A stretch of DNA of 64,000 nucleotides from Blastocatellia bacterium (GTDB lineage Bacteria > Acidobacteriota > Blastocatellia > Chloracidobacteriales > JADJPF01), in contig JANWYG010000017.1 in the NCBI GenBank assembly GCA_025057015.1, positions 257,071-321,070 of the forward strand, in the 5' to 3' direction. The notes under the pieces are model-generated. The model did not search any database. It worked only from the letters and a program-made list of their open reading frames with translations, and was not told where the DNA came from. Positions 28,693 to 38,466 of the stretch are shown here, piece after piece; the first letter of the stretch is position 1; the number at the start of each line of letters is the position of its first letter. The position numbers and the translations under genes were made by a program.

Positions 28693-30921
28693 ATGCTCCT
28701 ATCACTAGAAGGCTTAGCCTTTCCACATAGTCAGGCACCACACAAGAAACGCACTCTCGTTCCAGGCTTGCCGTTCCTTCCGGCTGAGCTGGGCAGCTTC
28801 GAAGCTAATGTAAAACTTATCAGAGTATGGAGCGAAGCAGACCGATTCTACTGTAGGCTCAAACCACCACATTTCGCAGATTTTATACAGCACATACCAT
28901 ACCTCTCGCCAGTAGCATACGAGAGGATTACAAGTCTTCGACCAGATCTAGAGATACTCTGGATAGGCTCATTTGATTCAAGTACTTGGATGCTGCTCGA
29001 ACGTGAACCCAACGCCGACTCTGAAGAGTACCTACAATACCTCGTAGAGTTGAGAGCACCTGCTGAAGTTCATACGGTTCGCTCTCTGCGTCTAGTAGAT
29101 CTCAAACAAAAATTAGATTCGATAGCTACAAATCAAATTTCGCGAGATGACTGCCAAAGGCACCTAGGCCCTATACACGAACGTGGCAGCCTAGAATACT
29201 ATAAGGATTGTATAAAAGAACGAAGTATCACCCAACACTTATGCATCAAGACCAGCATAGTCACTCAACATTTACAGCCCAACACAGCTAATCCACAAAC
29301 TGAAGTAAAGATATTACGTCACATCAGATCAGCAAGCGACCGTCTAGATATAGAACTTCAATCTCCCTCTTCTCCAGACCTCAAAGAGCACTTTAGAGTT
29401 ATTCAGGTAGTTGAAAGAGAAGGACTTTATCTTCTTCTGTATCCGTATGACCGTACGGAGCAAACAGATATAACCCCACCAAATTACTTGGTAAGACTCA
29501 AAAATTACACCGTCCATACCCTTTCTGATGACGAATTTGACACCGTAGCAGCAGCACTAATAGACTTGCTAGAGACAATTACTCCAGGCAGGCCCTACCA
29601 TCCAACCGACGCCATCGAACCTACTTTACTAGATATCGTCAAAGACGTCCTAGAACAAAGAACACGTACAGGAAGTTTATTGGTTAGCCCAAATAACTTA
29701 CTTAGCTGTCAGGCACCATACGGGCTAACGAATTCAGTACCTGTCAGAAAAAATCTTGCCGATGATAAACCTGGCTCAGGCCTGCAGCACTTGAAGATAA
29801 TTTCCCAGCCTGGCCAGCAGCTGATAGTGCATACAGCAGATACTTCTCCCGAAGGCCCTTTCCTTAGCCTCACAGAACCAAATCAAACGATCGTAGCTTC
29901 AAAAAACGAAAGCTCCTCAGTTCTCTTCGTAGAGCTTATCTTCGAGCATGCTGGGGTAAAATACATAGTCCTTAAGCCACCTTCTTCTCTGAGCGAGCCT
30001 TCAGCCTCTCCGCGCTTTCTACTCAAGCTACATCCAGACGGTATGCTAGAAACGATCACCAACAGCGAGCTTGCTGCAATCAGACCATTGTATGCTGCTA
30101 AGAAAAACTCTTACCCACCTGCAAAGCTACTTGCACAACTGAAGAAACTCTACCCCAAATATTTCGCTAAGGAGCAAGATACACAAGAAATTGACAAAAG
30201 CACTCCGCCTATACGCAAGTATCATCTCAAAAGACTGCTAATTAAAGGTATATCGAGCAGCATATATGAAGCTGAACAGAAAGGCTTAGTTGAACGTAGC
30301 GTAGCTATAAAGCTGCTTGATAAAGACAAAGACTCCGCAATCTTTCAGCTAGAGGTCGCTTTGACAGCAACCTTGTCACACCCACACATAGTAAGCATCT
30401 ATGACTTTGGCGAGCTTGACGGACAACAGTTTTGCGCTATGCCCCTGCTAGAAGGCCAAACCTTGGCCGAGCTGCAAGAAATACCTTTGCGCGCACTAAT
30501 AAAGATAATAGACCAGCTAGCCTCCGCACTTGACTACATACACGAACGAGGAGTGACACACCGCCAAGTGAACCTGCATAAGATAATAGTCGATGAAGAA
30601 TATAATGCTACTTTGCTTGGAGTCAAACTTACGCCACCTGAACAAATCCTGAAAGACAGCCTTCGTCCAGTAGAACGTCACCGACTGCTCGTACTTTCCG
30701 ACATCTTTAACTTAGGTTTTACAGCTTGGATAGCCGTTCTTAAGCATATCAAGCGTCAAGGTAAGTACAGCTGCATATCAGAACTTCCCCTTCCAAGTAA
30801 AATTTGTGCGCTACCTGTGAAACTAGACGAAGTTCTGACCAAAGCCACTGCACCAGTGCCAACGGAAAGGTATCAAACTGCCGGCGAGTTTGCCACAGAC
30901 TTCAAGGATGCCCTCATATGA
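28693..30921 (+). CDS. Protein with three DUF1292-like modules and a C-terminal pseudokinase domain
   Basis: The first roughly 500 of 742 residues contain three similar units (about 30-150, 210-300 and 360-480), each with a 'G-x-Y-x-L-L-x-P' core followed by an Arg/Leu-rich strand and an acidic helix, resembling DUF1292. Residues about 510-735 have a kinase fold with VAIK Lys540, but the catalytic loop is HRQVNLHK (623-630) and the DFG position reads LGV (642-644). Catalytic Asp, loop Lys, Asn and the DFG Asp are all lost, so phosphotransfer is very unlikely. There is no signal peptide. The end overlaps the quinone oxidoreductase (ATGA). Homology between the N-terminal modules and those of the divergent neighbour is my reading, not a computed result. 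Confidence 0.75.
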   Translation: MLLSLEGLAFPHSQAPHKKRTLVPGLPFLPAELGSFEANVKLIRVWSEADRFYCRLKPPHFADFIQHIPYLSPVAYERITSLRPDLEILWIGSFDSSTWMLLEREPNADSEEYLQYLVELRAPAEVHTVRSLRLVDLKQKLDSIATNQISRDDCQRHLGPIHERGSLEYYKDCIKERSITQHLCIKTSIVTQHLQPNTANPQTEVKILRHIRSASDRLDIELQSPSSPDLKEHFRVIQVVEREGLYLLLYPYDRTEQTDITPPNYLVRLKNYTVHTLSDDEFDTVAAALIDLLETITPGRPYHPTDAIEPTLLDIVKDVLEQRTRTGSLLVSPNNLLSCQAPYGLTNSVPVRKNLADDKPGSGLQHLKIISQPGQQLIVHTADTSPEGPFLSLTEPNQTIVASKNESSSVLFVELIFEHAGVKYIVLKPPSSLSEPSASPRFLLKLHPDGMLETITNSELAAIRPLYAAKKNSYPPAKLLAQLKKLYPKYFAKEQDTQEIDKSTPPIRKYHLKRLLIKGISSSIYEAEQKGLVERSVAIKLLDKDKDSAIFQLEVALTATLSHPHIVSIYDFGELDGQQFCAMPLLEGQTLAELQEIPLRALIKIIDQLASALDYIHERGVTHRQVNLHKIIVDEEYNATLLGVKLTPPEQILKDSLRPVERHRLLVLSDIFNLGFTAWIAVLKHIKRQGKYSCISELPLPSKICALPVKLDEVLTKATAPVPTERYQTAGEFATDFKDALI

Positions 30922-31892
30922 AAGCCCTACTCGTAGATGATTCAACTAGACAACTATATGAAGGCGACGTTGATATGCCGGAAGTAGGTCCTGACGATCT
31001 GCTGGTAAAAGTGAAAGCTACGGCAGTAAACCGCGCCGATCTATTACAGAAGCGAGGCCTATACCCTCCGCCTAAAGGTGCCTCGCCTGTGTTAGGACTA
31101 GAATGTGCTGGAACGATAGAAAAACTGGGAGCTAATGTCGATTGCTATAGCTACAAACAAGGAGACCGTATCTGTGCCCTACTGCCTGGCGGAGGATACG
31201 CTCAGTATGTAGCTGTGCCAGCTAAGATGGCAATGCGCGTGCCGGATAACCTAAGCATAGAAGAAGCAGCCGCTATACCAGAAGTGTTCCTAACTGCATA
31301 CCTTGCCGTAGTCTACTACGGCAAGCTCAAACCTTCCCAAACGGCTCTCATACATGCTGGAGCAAGTGGCGTTGGAACAGCAGCTATACAAATAGTAAAC
31401 GAACTAGGAGCGCAGGCTATCGTCACTACGAGCAAAGAAAAGCAGCCTGCCTGCCTAAAGCTTGGCGCCTCTGCCGCTTACGATAGAGGTAATTTCAGAA
31501 AACAAGTAGAAGAGTTTACCGCAAGACGGGGAGTCGACCTAATAATTGACCCCGTAGGAGCTGCATATTGGGAAGACAACCTGTCTCTACTGGCTACAGA
31601 TGGCAAACTAATTCTGCTAGCTACCATGGGCGGCAGAAAAGCTCCCAGCACTGATCTTGCTGTGTTGCTTACAAAGCGACTACAGATAATAGCAACGACG
31701 CTAAGACATAGACCTCTCGAAGAAAAGATATTATTTACAAGAGCTTTTTGGGAATTCGCCGAAGAACGCTTTACCAACGGTCGATTCAGACCCGTCATAG
31801 ACAGCATTTACGAATGGCACGAAGCAAACTCCGCTCATCAACGCATGGAAGCCAATCTGAACATAGGTAAGATAGTCATCCGCGTTCCCTAA
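30918..31892 (+). CDS. PIG3-type NAD(P)H quinone oxidoreductase
   Basis: This zinc-free medium-chain dehydrogenase has 324 residues. The N-terminal segment AVNRADLLQKRGLYPPPKGAS is characteristic of the PIG3/TP53I3 group, and the Rossmann motif is HAGASGVGTAAIQ. It would reduce quinones or enones with NADPH. The frame is open from 30804, but ATG 30918 overlaps the preceding stop as ATGA and gives the family N-terminus MKALLVDD. It is probably co-transcribed with the pseudokinase gene; its tail overlaps the P450 gene by 17 bases. Confidence 0.9.
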   Translation: MKALLVDDSTRQLYEGDVDMPEVGPDDLLVKVKATAVNRADLLQKRGLYPPPKGASPVLGLECAGTIEKLGANVDCYSYKQGDRICALLPGGGYAQYVAVPAKMAMRVPDNLSIEEAAAIPEVFLTAYLAVVYYGKLKPSQTALIHAGASGVGTAAIQIVNELGAQAIVTTSKEKQPACLKLGASAAYDRGNFRKQVEEFTARRGVDLIIDPVGAAYWEDNLSLLATDGKLILLATMGGRKAPSTDLAVLLTKRLQIIATTLRHRPLEEKILFTRAFWEFAEERFTNGRFRPVIDSIYEWHEANSAHQRMEANLNIGKIVIRVP

Positions 31893-33216
31893 CAAGCATC
31901 CTACAGCCATTTTTAGGCCTCAGCGTAACTACAGCCTCCGGTTCTACATGCTCATCAACTAGCTCAAAGCGCCATCGCGAGGCAATCGTAGCAAGCAGTA
32001 ACACTCCTTCAGTCCAAGCGAAAGATTCACCTATGCACTGCCGCACGCCACCACCAAACGGGAAGTAAGCATACTTTGGCCGAGCTGCCTGTGCCTGCGC
32101 AGTGAACCTTTCTGGATCAAACTTTTCAGGCTCGGGATAATAGCGAGCGTCACGGTGCATTACGTATTGACTAACTATGATTAGCGAACCAGCAGGTATG
32201 AGATAGTCTCCAAGAGTAACGTCAACAAGCGTACGTCGTCCTACTGCCCAAGCTGGTGGATAGAGTCGCATCGACTCAGCAAGAACCATCTCAGCGTACT
32301 TCAAACGCTTCACATCGTCAAAAGATGGTCTTCGACCCGAAAGTACGCTGTCGATCTCTTCGTGCAACTTCCTCTCTATCTCAGGATGCTTTGCTAATAA
32401 GTACCAGGTCCAAGTTAAAGCGTTTGCTGTCGTCTCATGCCCGGCTAAAAAGAGTGTCATCACCTCATCGCGTAGCTGTTGATCAGTCATACCACCGCTG
32501 CCCTCTTCATCTTGTGCGATTATTAACATCGACAGCAAGTCGCCTCGATCAACTCCCTTAGCTCGTCGCTCGCTTATTATTCCATAGATGATCTCATCAA
32601 GTAGGCCACAAGCTCTGCGGAACCTATTTACCCCTGGCAGAGGTATTTTCTGTACTAAGTCAGCAAAAGGCAAAATCATTAGGTTAAACGCACGAACTAG
32701 CTCCGTAAGCGCTCGACCTATCTGCCCAGATTCATCTTCGACATCGGCATCAAACAACGTCTTTGCCACTATTGACATAGTAAGCGAAGTCATCTCTTGC
32801 GCCATATCTACTTGCTGTCCGTCTACCAAACGCTGCCTATAGCGAAAAGCAAGCTCCACCATCGTATCAGCATAAGTAGCTATCCGTTGGCGATGAAAGG
32901 CTGGCTGTGCAAGTCTGCGCTGACGCCGATGTAGTTCGCCTTCACTAGTCAAAAGCCCTTCACCAAGAAACGCCTTTGCCCGCTGCAGAGCTCTGCCCTT
33001 AATCATATATTGGTTGAGTGTAGTAAATACCTCCTTTATCAGTTCGGGATGATTTACTAAAAAGACCTGCTCTGGCGGAGTATTCAGCGAGCATACATCT
33101 CCATATTCACGAGCCACACGTAGCAAGTAGCCAGTCGGATCATTGCGAAAATCCCAAAAATTCGCCAGAAACGGCCTTGACGGTGGTCCGGGCGGAACTT
33201 TATTCAGCATCGTCAT
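31876..33216 (-). CDS. Cytochrome P450
   Basis: This 446-residue soluble P450 has the oxygen-activating I-helix AGHETTANAL, the ExxR motif in LAESMRLYPPAWAVGR and the haem loop FPFGGGVRQCIGESFA, with the thiolate Cys at about 394. The pattern is closest to fatty-acid or terpenoid hydroxylase-type bacterial P450s, but the substrate cannot be told. No fused reductase or ferredoxin gene is adjacent. The start overlaps the end of the exported TPR gene, so it appears to be the last gene of the rsbW-like/STAS/TPR/P450 run. Confidence 0.94.
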   Translation of the reverse strand: MTMLNKVPPGPPSRPFLANFWDFRNDPTGYLLRVAREYGDVCSLNTPPEQVFLVNHPELIKEVFTTLNQYMIKGRALQRAKAFLGEGLLTSEGELHRRQRRLAQPAFHRQRIATYADTMVELAFRYRQRLVDGQQVDMAQEMTSLTMSIVAKTLFDADVEDESGQIGRALTELVRAFNLMILPFADLVQKIPLPGVNRFRRACGLLDEIIYGIISERRAKGVDRGDLLSMLIIAQDEEGSGGMTDQQLRDEVMTLFLAGHETTANALTWTWYLLAKHPEIERKLHEEIDSVLSGRRPSFDDVKRLKYAEMVLAESMRLYPPAWAVGRRTLVDVTLGDYLIPAGSLIIVSQYVMHRDARYYPEPEKFDPERFTAQAQAARPKYAYFPFGGGVRQCIGESFAWTEGVLLLATIASRWRFELVDEHVEPEAVVTLRPKNGCRMLVRERG

Positions 33217-34777
33217 CTGCTTTTCCTCCCTTCAATCTGTATGCGCCAGCCTTACCATTTACTGCCTCAGGGTAAGCTCCCCGGGGTATGTTCCCAAGCT
33301 TAATCGCGCTCTCATACTCGACAGAGGCGGCTTCGCTCAAACCCATAAAGTCTAATATTTGACCTATATAGACGTGAGATTGCGATACCATCCACTTTTC
33401 TTGCTCCGTAGCATTCGCTATGCTACGCCGATAGAGCTCCACAGCACGAGCAAGGCGCTGCTGCTGAGCAGCTATTTTGTCCTCTTCATCAGCCGACTCA
33501 TCTAGCTCAACTGAAGTAAGTTGATTGTTGTAGATCCTTGCAAGAGCAAATAGCGCACGGGCATTTTTCGGATCGCTTTCAAGCAAACCTTCAAGCAGTC
33601 TGCGTGCTTGGTCGTACTGACGCTCTGAAATAAGCGAATCTATCTCAAGCAGTAATTTTGCGCTATTACGTAGCTCTGCACGTCGTAGCTCAGCGCGCCT
33701 GCGTGCTGCAGCTGTTTGCTCCAGCCTGCGGGATTCCCTTTCGAAGTCTATCTGTCTCAAGCTCGGTGCTAGATACTCGCCTACATCTATTCCAACACGC
33801 TCAAGCTGCGCTAGAGCTTCGTAGAAGTGAAAAACGAGCACTGCTCCCTGCTCATAGTAAGTCCCTAGCCGATACATCGCTTCGTCTTGATCTTGGCGCA
33901 ACGTCATTCTAACTTCAGCTGCTCTTGCCAGCGACTCTCCTACTACCTCATAGACATTTCGGCGCATGTCCTCGTGAGCGGTCGGTACACGCTCTACCAG
34001 GGCAGCAATCTTGTCCCGTAGCATAGCCACTTCTACTGCCTTCTTAGCAACTATCGGATCCAAAATAAACCTCAGAAGTGCATAACGCACGGCGTCTTCT
34101 GAAATCGTTTCAGACATCACACAAAAATACTCGTCTCCAACACGACGGCTGCTTGACGAGCTCGCCCCGTCTATCATGTCGTTTCGCTGAAAGACTACAC
34201 CTTCAGGCAACAAGGGGTTTATATAGAACTTTAGGCTACGACTGCGCGCTTCTTCAGAACTGCCAGAGGGAAGATACAGCTGTGGTTTCGTATGTAGATA
34301 GTTAATGGTCTCGTAAAGCAACCTTGTGACGACTTCCCTATGGTGCTGTACCGGCACCGAGCGATGTTCTAGCAGCGCTGCAAGTCGACATCTTGCATAG
34401 AAATCACGCAGCAGAGGTAGAAAACTTCTCACTTCTGCTACATCATCAGGCAGTTCTGTAGAGTCTGAAAGAGCAAAGTCAGGCGGCAAACCTGCTGACA
34501 AAGCCAACCCCATATAAGAACTCAGCTTGTTACCCTTACGAGCCTGCAGCGAGTAATAGACTCGCATCTGGGAGACTAGCGCAACATCTGCCTGCAGCGC
34601 TCTGCTACCTAAATAGTCGCTTGCCTTGCTACGAGCCCCATCGTAGCCTGCAGCATCAAGAGCAAGCGACATCACCACCAAACGCTCGTCGGGTTTGACT
34701 GTAACGTTATACTCTTCCAGCCTGATGATCTGACTTTGACAGAATACCAGAAACAAGAGCCACAAGGGCATATTCAC
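33200..34777 (-). CDS. Exported protein with C-terminal TPR repeats, function unknown
   Basis: A hydrophobic start ([14 protein letters not shown]) is a likely signal peptide. Residues about 20-330 match no family I know. A charged, Arg/Glu-rich helix (about 350-385) probably forms a coiled coil, and residues about 390-510 are TPR-like ([20 protein letters not shown]). The ATG overlaps the STAS stop by four bases, and the 3' end overlaps the P450 start, so it is translationally tied to both a regulatory and an oxidative gene. It may be an outer-envelope scaffold or sensor; this is inference. Confidence 0.65.
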   Translation of the reverse strand: MNMPLWLLFLVFCQSQIIRLEEYNVTVKPDERLVVMSLALDAAGYDGARSKASDYLGSRALQADVALVSQMRVYYSLQARKGNKLSSYMGLALSAGLPPDFALSDSTELPDDVAEVRSFLPLLRDFYARCRLAALLEHRSVPVQHHREVVTRLLYETINYLHTKPQLYLPSGSSEEARSRSLKFYINPLLPEGVVFQRNDMIDGASSSSSRRVGDEYFCVMSETISEDAVRYALLRFILDPIVAKKAVEVAMLRDKIAALVERVPTAHEDMRRNVYEVVGESLARAAEVRMTLRQDQDEAMYRLGTYYEQGAVLVFHFYEALAQLERVGIDVGEYLAPSLRQIDFERESRRLEQTAAARRRAELRRAELRNSAKLLLEIDSLISERQYDQARRLLEGLLESDPKNARALFALARIYNNQLTSVELDESADEEDKIAAQQQRLARAVELYRRSIANATEQEKWMVSQSHVYIGQILDFMGLSEAASVEYESAIKLGNIPRGAYPEAVNGKAGAYRLKGGKADDDAE

Positions 34778-35118
34778 TTGAAGCTTGCCACGGCTTCGTC
34801 TTCATTTGAGAAGGTCTCGAACACCGTAAGCAATTTGGTAATAGCTAGCAGGTCCTGTATTTTTTTCGTCAGGTTAAGCAGCTTTAGCGTTCCTCCAGCG
34901 TTACTCGTCGTGGTAAAACTGTGTACCAGTTCACCTATACCAGAACTGTCGACATAGCTTACGTCTGCTAGATTCAGCAGTATCTTCTTATTACCAGCTT
35001 CGAGAAGCTTCTTTATCGCTTCGCGCAGCTGCACATTCCCTACACCTATAGTAATCTTGCCGCTGAGATCTAATATCGTTACCTCGCCTATAGTTCTTTG
35101 ATTGATAACAAGTGACAT
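34774..35118 (-). CDS. STAS-domain anti-sigma factor antagonist (RsbV/SpoIIAA-like)
   Basis: The 114-residue single-domain protein has the STAS core with [11 protein letters not shown]; the first Ser of the pair is the phosphorylation site in SpoIIAA and RsbV. In such systems the unphosphorylated antagonist frees a sigma factor, or another target, from the partner kinase. It lies 19 bases after the RsbW-like gene, the expected partner. No cognate sigma factor gene is adjacent, so the output may not be transcriptional. Confidence 0.9.
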   Translation of the reverse strand: MSLVINQRTIGEVTILDLSGKITIGVGNVQLREAIKKLLEAGNKKILLNLADVSYVDSSGIGELVHSFTTTSNAGGTLKLLNLTKKIQDLLAITKLLTVFETFSNEDEAVASFK

Positions 35119-35137
35119 TAGAATTACCTTCCTAAGA

Positions 35138-35578
35138 TTATAGCCCTGTTGTCTTAGCTGTCTTGCGTTTACGCATCACTACAACTGTACCACCTGAGGA
35201 AGGAGTTTGAAAGTCCACCTCGTCCATGAAGGTGCGCATGTAGAAAATTCCTCGACCGTTAGGATTAAGCAAGTTGACCGGATCGAGCGGATTCGGAACA
35301 CAAGACGGGTCAAAACCTTCACCAAAATCTTTTACATAGATAACTATCTGATCATCACTGATTACGAACTTTACTTCTACCGGCTTCTTTACATCAAGCT
35401 TATTGCCATGCTTTATCGCATTTATAACCGACTCCCTTACCGACAGCCCTATCCAATAAGCCTCTTCCGGCCCAAACCCTACAAGCTGCGTTATACTATC
35501 AGTCACAGACGCAACCAGCTCTACGAACTGAAAATCGCTGTCTATAGACAGCTCTATGGTGCTACCAGTAGGATCCAT
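35138..35578 (-). CDS. RsbW/SpoIIAB-like serine kinase (anti-sigma regulatory factor)
   Basis: The 146-residue protein is a GHKL ATPase with the N box [14 protein letters not shown], the G1 box VKDFGEGFD and the G2 box [14 protein letters not shown]. Such kinases phosphorylate the STAS antagonist and bind the released target in partner switching. It is divergent from the kinase-AAA-TPR gene (109 bases between starts) and is the first gene of a four-gene minus-strand unit ending in the P450. Confidence 0.9.
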   Translation of the reverse strand: MDPTGSTIELSIDSDFQFVELVASVTDSITQLVGFGPEEAYWIGLSVRESVINAIKHGNKLDVKKPVEVKFVISDDQIVIYVKDFGEGFDPSCVPNPLDPVNLLNPNGRGIFYMRTFMDEVDFQTPSSGGTVVVMRKRKTAKTTGL

Positions 35579-35687
35579 CCCTTGATATCCTTTCAGTTAG
35601 GGAAGTCAACTGGTTTATAATTTAGACATCCTGGCTTCTAATATAGCCCATAAGCTATACTCAAGCAAGGTATTTACTGGTAGCAAC

Positions 35688-38300
35688 ATGAAAGAATGCA
35701 TATCCTGCTTCTGCTGCTATGACGACGAGGCAAGCATTTGCCTAATTGATGGAGGAGAGCTACGCATAGGACTCCCAGGTAAACGCCTGCTTGACGAACG
35801 CTACCGAGTAGACAAACTCATAGCTCGTGGGCGACTGGGCAACATTTACAAAGCAACACAAGTAGAACTAGACCGCACGATAGCCATAAAAGTGTTGCAT
35901 CCCGCTTTAGTGCAGAGCGAAATCGCGCGAGAACGCTTTCGACGCGAAGCCCTAGCAACAGCAGCCCTCAATCATCCTGCAATCATCACCGTGCTTGACT
36001 TCGGCATAACAACCACAGGCCTCGTCTACCTGGTGACGGAATTCTTAGAAGGTGAGAGTCTAGATATCAAACTCTTACGCTTTAAGCGACTTGATATCCC
36101 TGAAGCCGTGCGCATAGCGATAGAAGTATGCGAAGCCCTACAGCACGCCCACGACAATAACGCCATACATAGAAACCTAAAACCTTCAAATGTCTTCCTG
36201 CTCGAAGGTAAACCCGTAGAGAAAGTAAAACTAATCGACTTCGGACTAGTCAAGTTGACCACAGATTCGCTACGTAGCATCACATCCGGGGCACTGATAG
36301 GCTCGCTTGAGTATTGCGCTCCAGAACAGTGTGAACCAGAAGCAAATGTTGACCACCGCAGCGATATCTACTCACTAGGAACGATACTTTACCAAATGTT
36401 GACCGGAACGCTGCCCTACAAAGCTGCAAACAAAACCGAACTTATCCGCAAAAAGCTTAGCCAAAAACCTCCACCACCACATTTGATAGTCTTCGATATC
36501 CCGCCAGAGCTAGAGAAGATAGTGCTCAAAAGTCTGGAGATCGATCCAGAACAGCGTTACAGCAGCGCTATGCAGATGGCCGAAGCACTAAGCCAAGTAC
36601 CCCGCAAAGCTACGCGACCAACTATAGGCCTATTTACTGATAGCGCCAAACTCGCTGAACAGTTACGTGCACGGCTACAAGCCCGCTTGCAACCCCAACT
36701 GAGAAACTCACCACTCCTCTCACGCAGACGAGAACTCGACCGGCTAGAATTCTACTTCGAGCAAGTAAATGAAGGACGCTCGGTCGCAGTAGCCATCATA
36801 GGTTCTCCTGGCATAGGCAAGTCGCGGCTGCTCGAGGAATTTCGTAAAACTAAACTCAACGAGCAGTGTTGTCTACTCAGCGGTGAATTTGACGGTAAAT
36901 CTGACCTGCTTGAAATAGGACAACCGAAAAAGCTCAAAGAGTTTTTCTCCGACGATACAGAACTCACTGCAAAGCTAAACGAACCGTTTTCTGAAGCAAT
37001 TTTTTCTGCACTTTCGACAAAACTGCTTGACTTATCTCAACGTCTCCCCGTCGTCTTACTTTTGGATAAAATTGAGCTTGCTGACCCGGTAAGTCTAGAA
37101 TTTTTGCTCTACCTGGTTGGCAAAGCATCCTCCGATAGATTGCTGCTCGTGCTTGCAGCTGACCTACAGGAAGTAGTTTCCTACAGCTCGAAAATTTCCA
37201 GATGGCTTGCTAGGCTCTCATCGCTAAGACCACTACAAACTATCGAGCTACAGCCAATTTCTGACGTCGACTTTCCCGAATTCATACAGCATATTTGTGG
37301 TAGCTTGGAGATGCCTGATCCAGCAACCGAGCTTGAAAAGTTATATTACGCTACAGAAGGTAATCCGGCACAGGTTTACAACCTGCTCAGCGAGCTGATA
37401 AGCCGACAGAGCCTGATTTGGAATGGACAAAGCTGGATTTACAAAGCCGAAAAGCTGCCTATACCACGTGCTACTACTCAGCTCCTAGAACGCCAGCTAA
37501 AGTATTTGTCTACTTTTACGCGCAGAATTCTAGAACTAGCTTCCGTGCTAGGTAACAAGTTTGGTTTCGAAGCACTATCAAGGTTCGCGCAAGTGAGCGA
37601 GTCCAACCTCATAGATGCTATAGACGAGCTGTTATCATACCGGCTGATAGAAGAAAGCGACAAGATAGGCGGTGACGAAGGCTACAAACTAAGCAATACG
37701 ATGCTACAACAGTACTTGTATGAAAGCTTCTCAGAAGAACGAAGGCAACAGCTACACCTGGAAGCAGCCCGTGTATACCAAGAGATAGACGAAGCCGGCG
37801 AGCTATACGATTTCATAGCGCGTCACCTGGAACTTGCAGGAAAATACGCAGAAAGTTTCAGCAGCTACGTTGCTGCAACAAAATCCTCTTGGCGAGAAGG
37901 TGAGCTACAGCGCGCACGCTCATACTTGCTCAAAGCCAAAACCATACTTGCCAGGCTCGATATCCTCAAAGCGGACGTAGGCAGCAAAGTAGATTTGATA
38001 GACGTCTACTGTGATTATCTAATGCTTGCCGTCGAACTGAAGGCCTACGAACACCACTACGAGGCAGAGCAACTACTCGAACAGGCTCTTCAGTTGGCTC
38101 ACTCTTACAACGAACCTTATCTCGTAGCTCGTTCGCTGGTAGCTCTTGGACACTACCAGCAGACTAGAGGTGAGCTCGATCGCGCCATCGGTTACTTTGA
38201 GCACGCTCTTGAATTATATCAACAGATCGGCAACACGCAGCGTACCCAAGTACTGATCGAAAAACTAGACTTCCTACGTAAACGCCTACCACCTAAGTAA
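35688..38300 (+). CDS. Kinase-like (HRN) / ATPase / TPR signalling protein
   Basis: The N-terminus (MKECISCFCC, then SIC) is a degenerate zinc ribbon of the type that opens many acidobacterial kinases. Residues about 38-300 are a Ser/Thr-kinase domain with AIK Lys68, Asn168 and an intact DFG (184-186), but the catalytic loop is HRNLKPSN (161-168): Asn163 replaces the catalytic Asp, as in human HER3. ATP and metal binding may be kept while phosphotransfer is weak or absent. An AAA_16-type ATPase follows, with Walker A GSPGIGKS at 372-379 and LLLDKIE as Walker B. The last 170 residues are TPR-like. The architecture resembles PknK-type regulators. It is divergent from the RsbW-like gene. Confidence 0.85.
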   Translation: MKECISCFCCYDDEASICLIDGGELRIGLPGKRLLDERYRVDKLIARGRLGNIYKATQVELDRTIAIKVLHPALVQSEIARERFRREALATAALNHPAIITVLDFGITTTGLVYLVTEFLEGESLDIKLLRFKRLDIPEAVRIAIEVCEALQHAHDNNAIHRNLKPSNVFLLEGKPVEKVKLIDFGLVKLTTDSLRSITSGALIGSLEYCAPEQCEPEANVDHRSDIYSLGTILYQMLTGTLPYKAANKTELIRKKLSQKPPPPHLIVFDIPPELEKIVLKSLEIDPEQRYSSAMQMAEALSQVPRKATRPTIGLFTDSAKLAEQLRARLQARLQPQLRNSPLLSRRRELDRLEFYFEQVNEGRSVAVAIIGSPGIGKSRLLEEFRKTKLNEQCCLLSGEFDGKSDLLEIGQPKKLKEFFSDDTELTAKLNEPFSEAIFSALSTKLLDLSQRLPVVLLLDKIELADPVSLEFLLYLVGKASSDRLLLVLAADLQEVVSYSSKISRWLARLSSLRPLQTIELQPISDVDFPEFIQHICGSLEMPDPATELEKLYYATEGNPAQVYNLLSELISRQSLIWNGQSWIYKAEKLPIPRATTQLLERQLKYLSTFTRRILELASVLGNKFGFEALSRFAQVSESNLIDAIDELLSYRLIEESDKIGGDEGYKLSNTMLQQYLYESFSEERRQQLHLEAARVYQEIDEAGELYDFIARHLELAGKYAESFSSYVAATKSSWREGELQRARSYLLKAKTILARLDILKADVGSKVDLIDVYCDYLMLAVELKAYEHHYEAEQLLEQALQLAHSYNEPYLVARSLVALGHYQQTRGELDRAIGYFEHALELYQQIGNTQRTQVLIEKLDFLRKRLPPK

Positions 38301-38436
38301 ACTTGTAATTGACCGATGCTTCTTCCAAAAGTCTTCTGGTGCCTACTTATTAGAACTTCTCCCATCGACCTCTTTAAGAACCTGCTCGAAGCATTACAAG
38401 CCCAGATAAGAACACACACTCCAGGTATGGCAAAGT

Positions 38437-38445
38437 TGCTATAAT
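38437..38445 (+). promoter_or_regulatory. Extended -10 promoter of the HtrA-type protease gene
   Basis: TGCTATAAT is a perfect TG-N-TATAAT extended -10 element, 21 bases before the start codon at 38467. Transcripts would have a short leader containing GAGGCGA. No good -35 is present, as is usual for extended -10 promoters. Confidence 0.5.
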
Positions 38446-38466
38446 AACTGTGGTGAGGCGACTGTT

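Noticed and set aside
38316-38444. 42-residue open frame upstream of the HtrA-type gene
   Set aside because: It has no ribosome-binding site, its stop lies within the extended -10 element, and there is no overlap or family evidence. It is most likely leader DNA.
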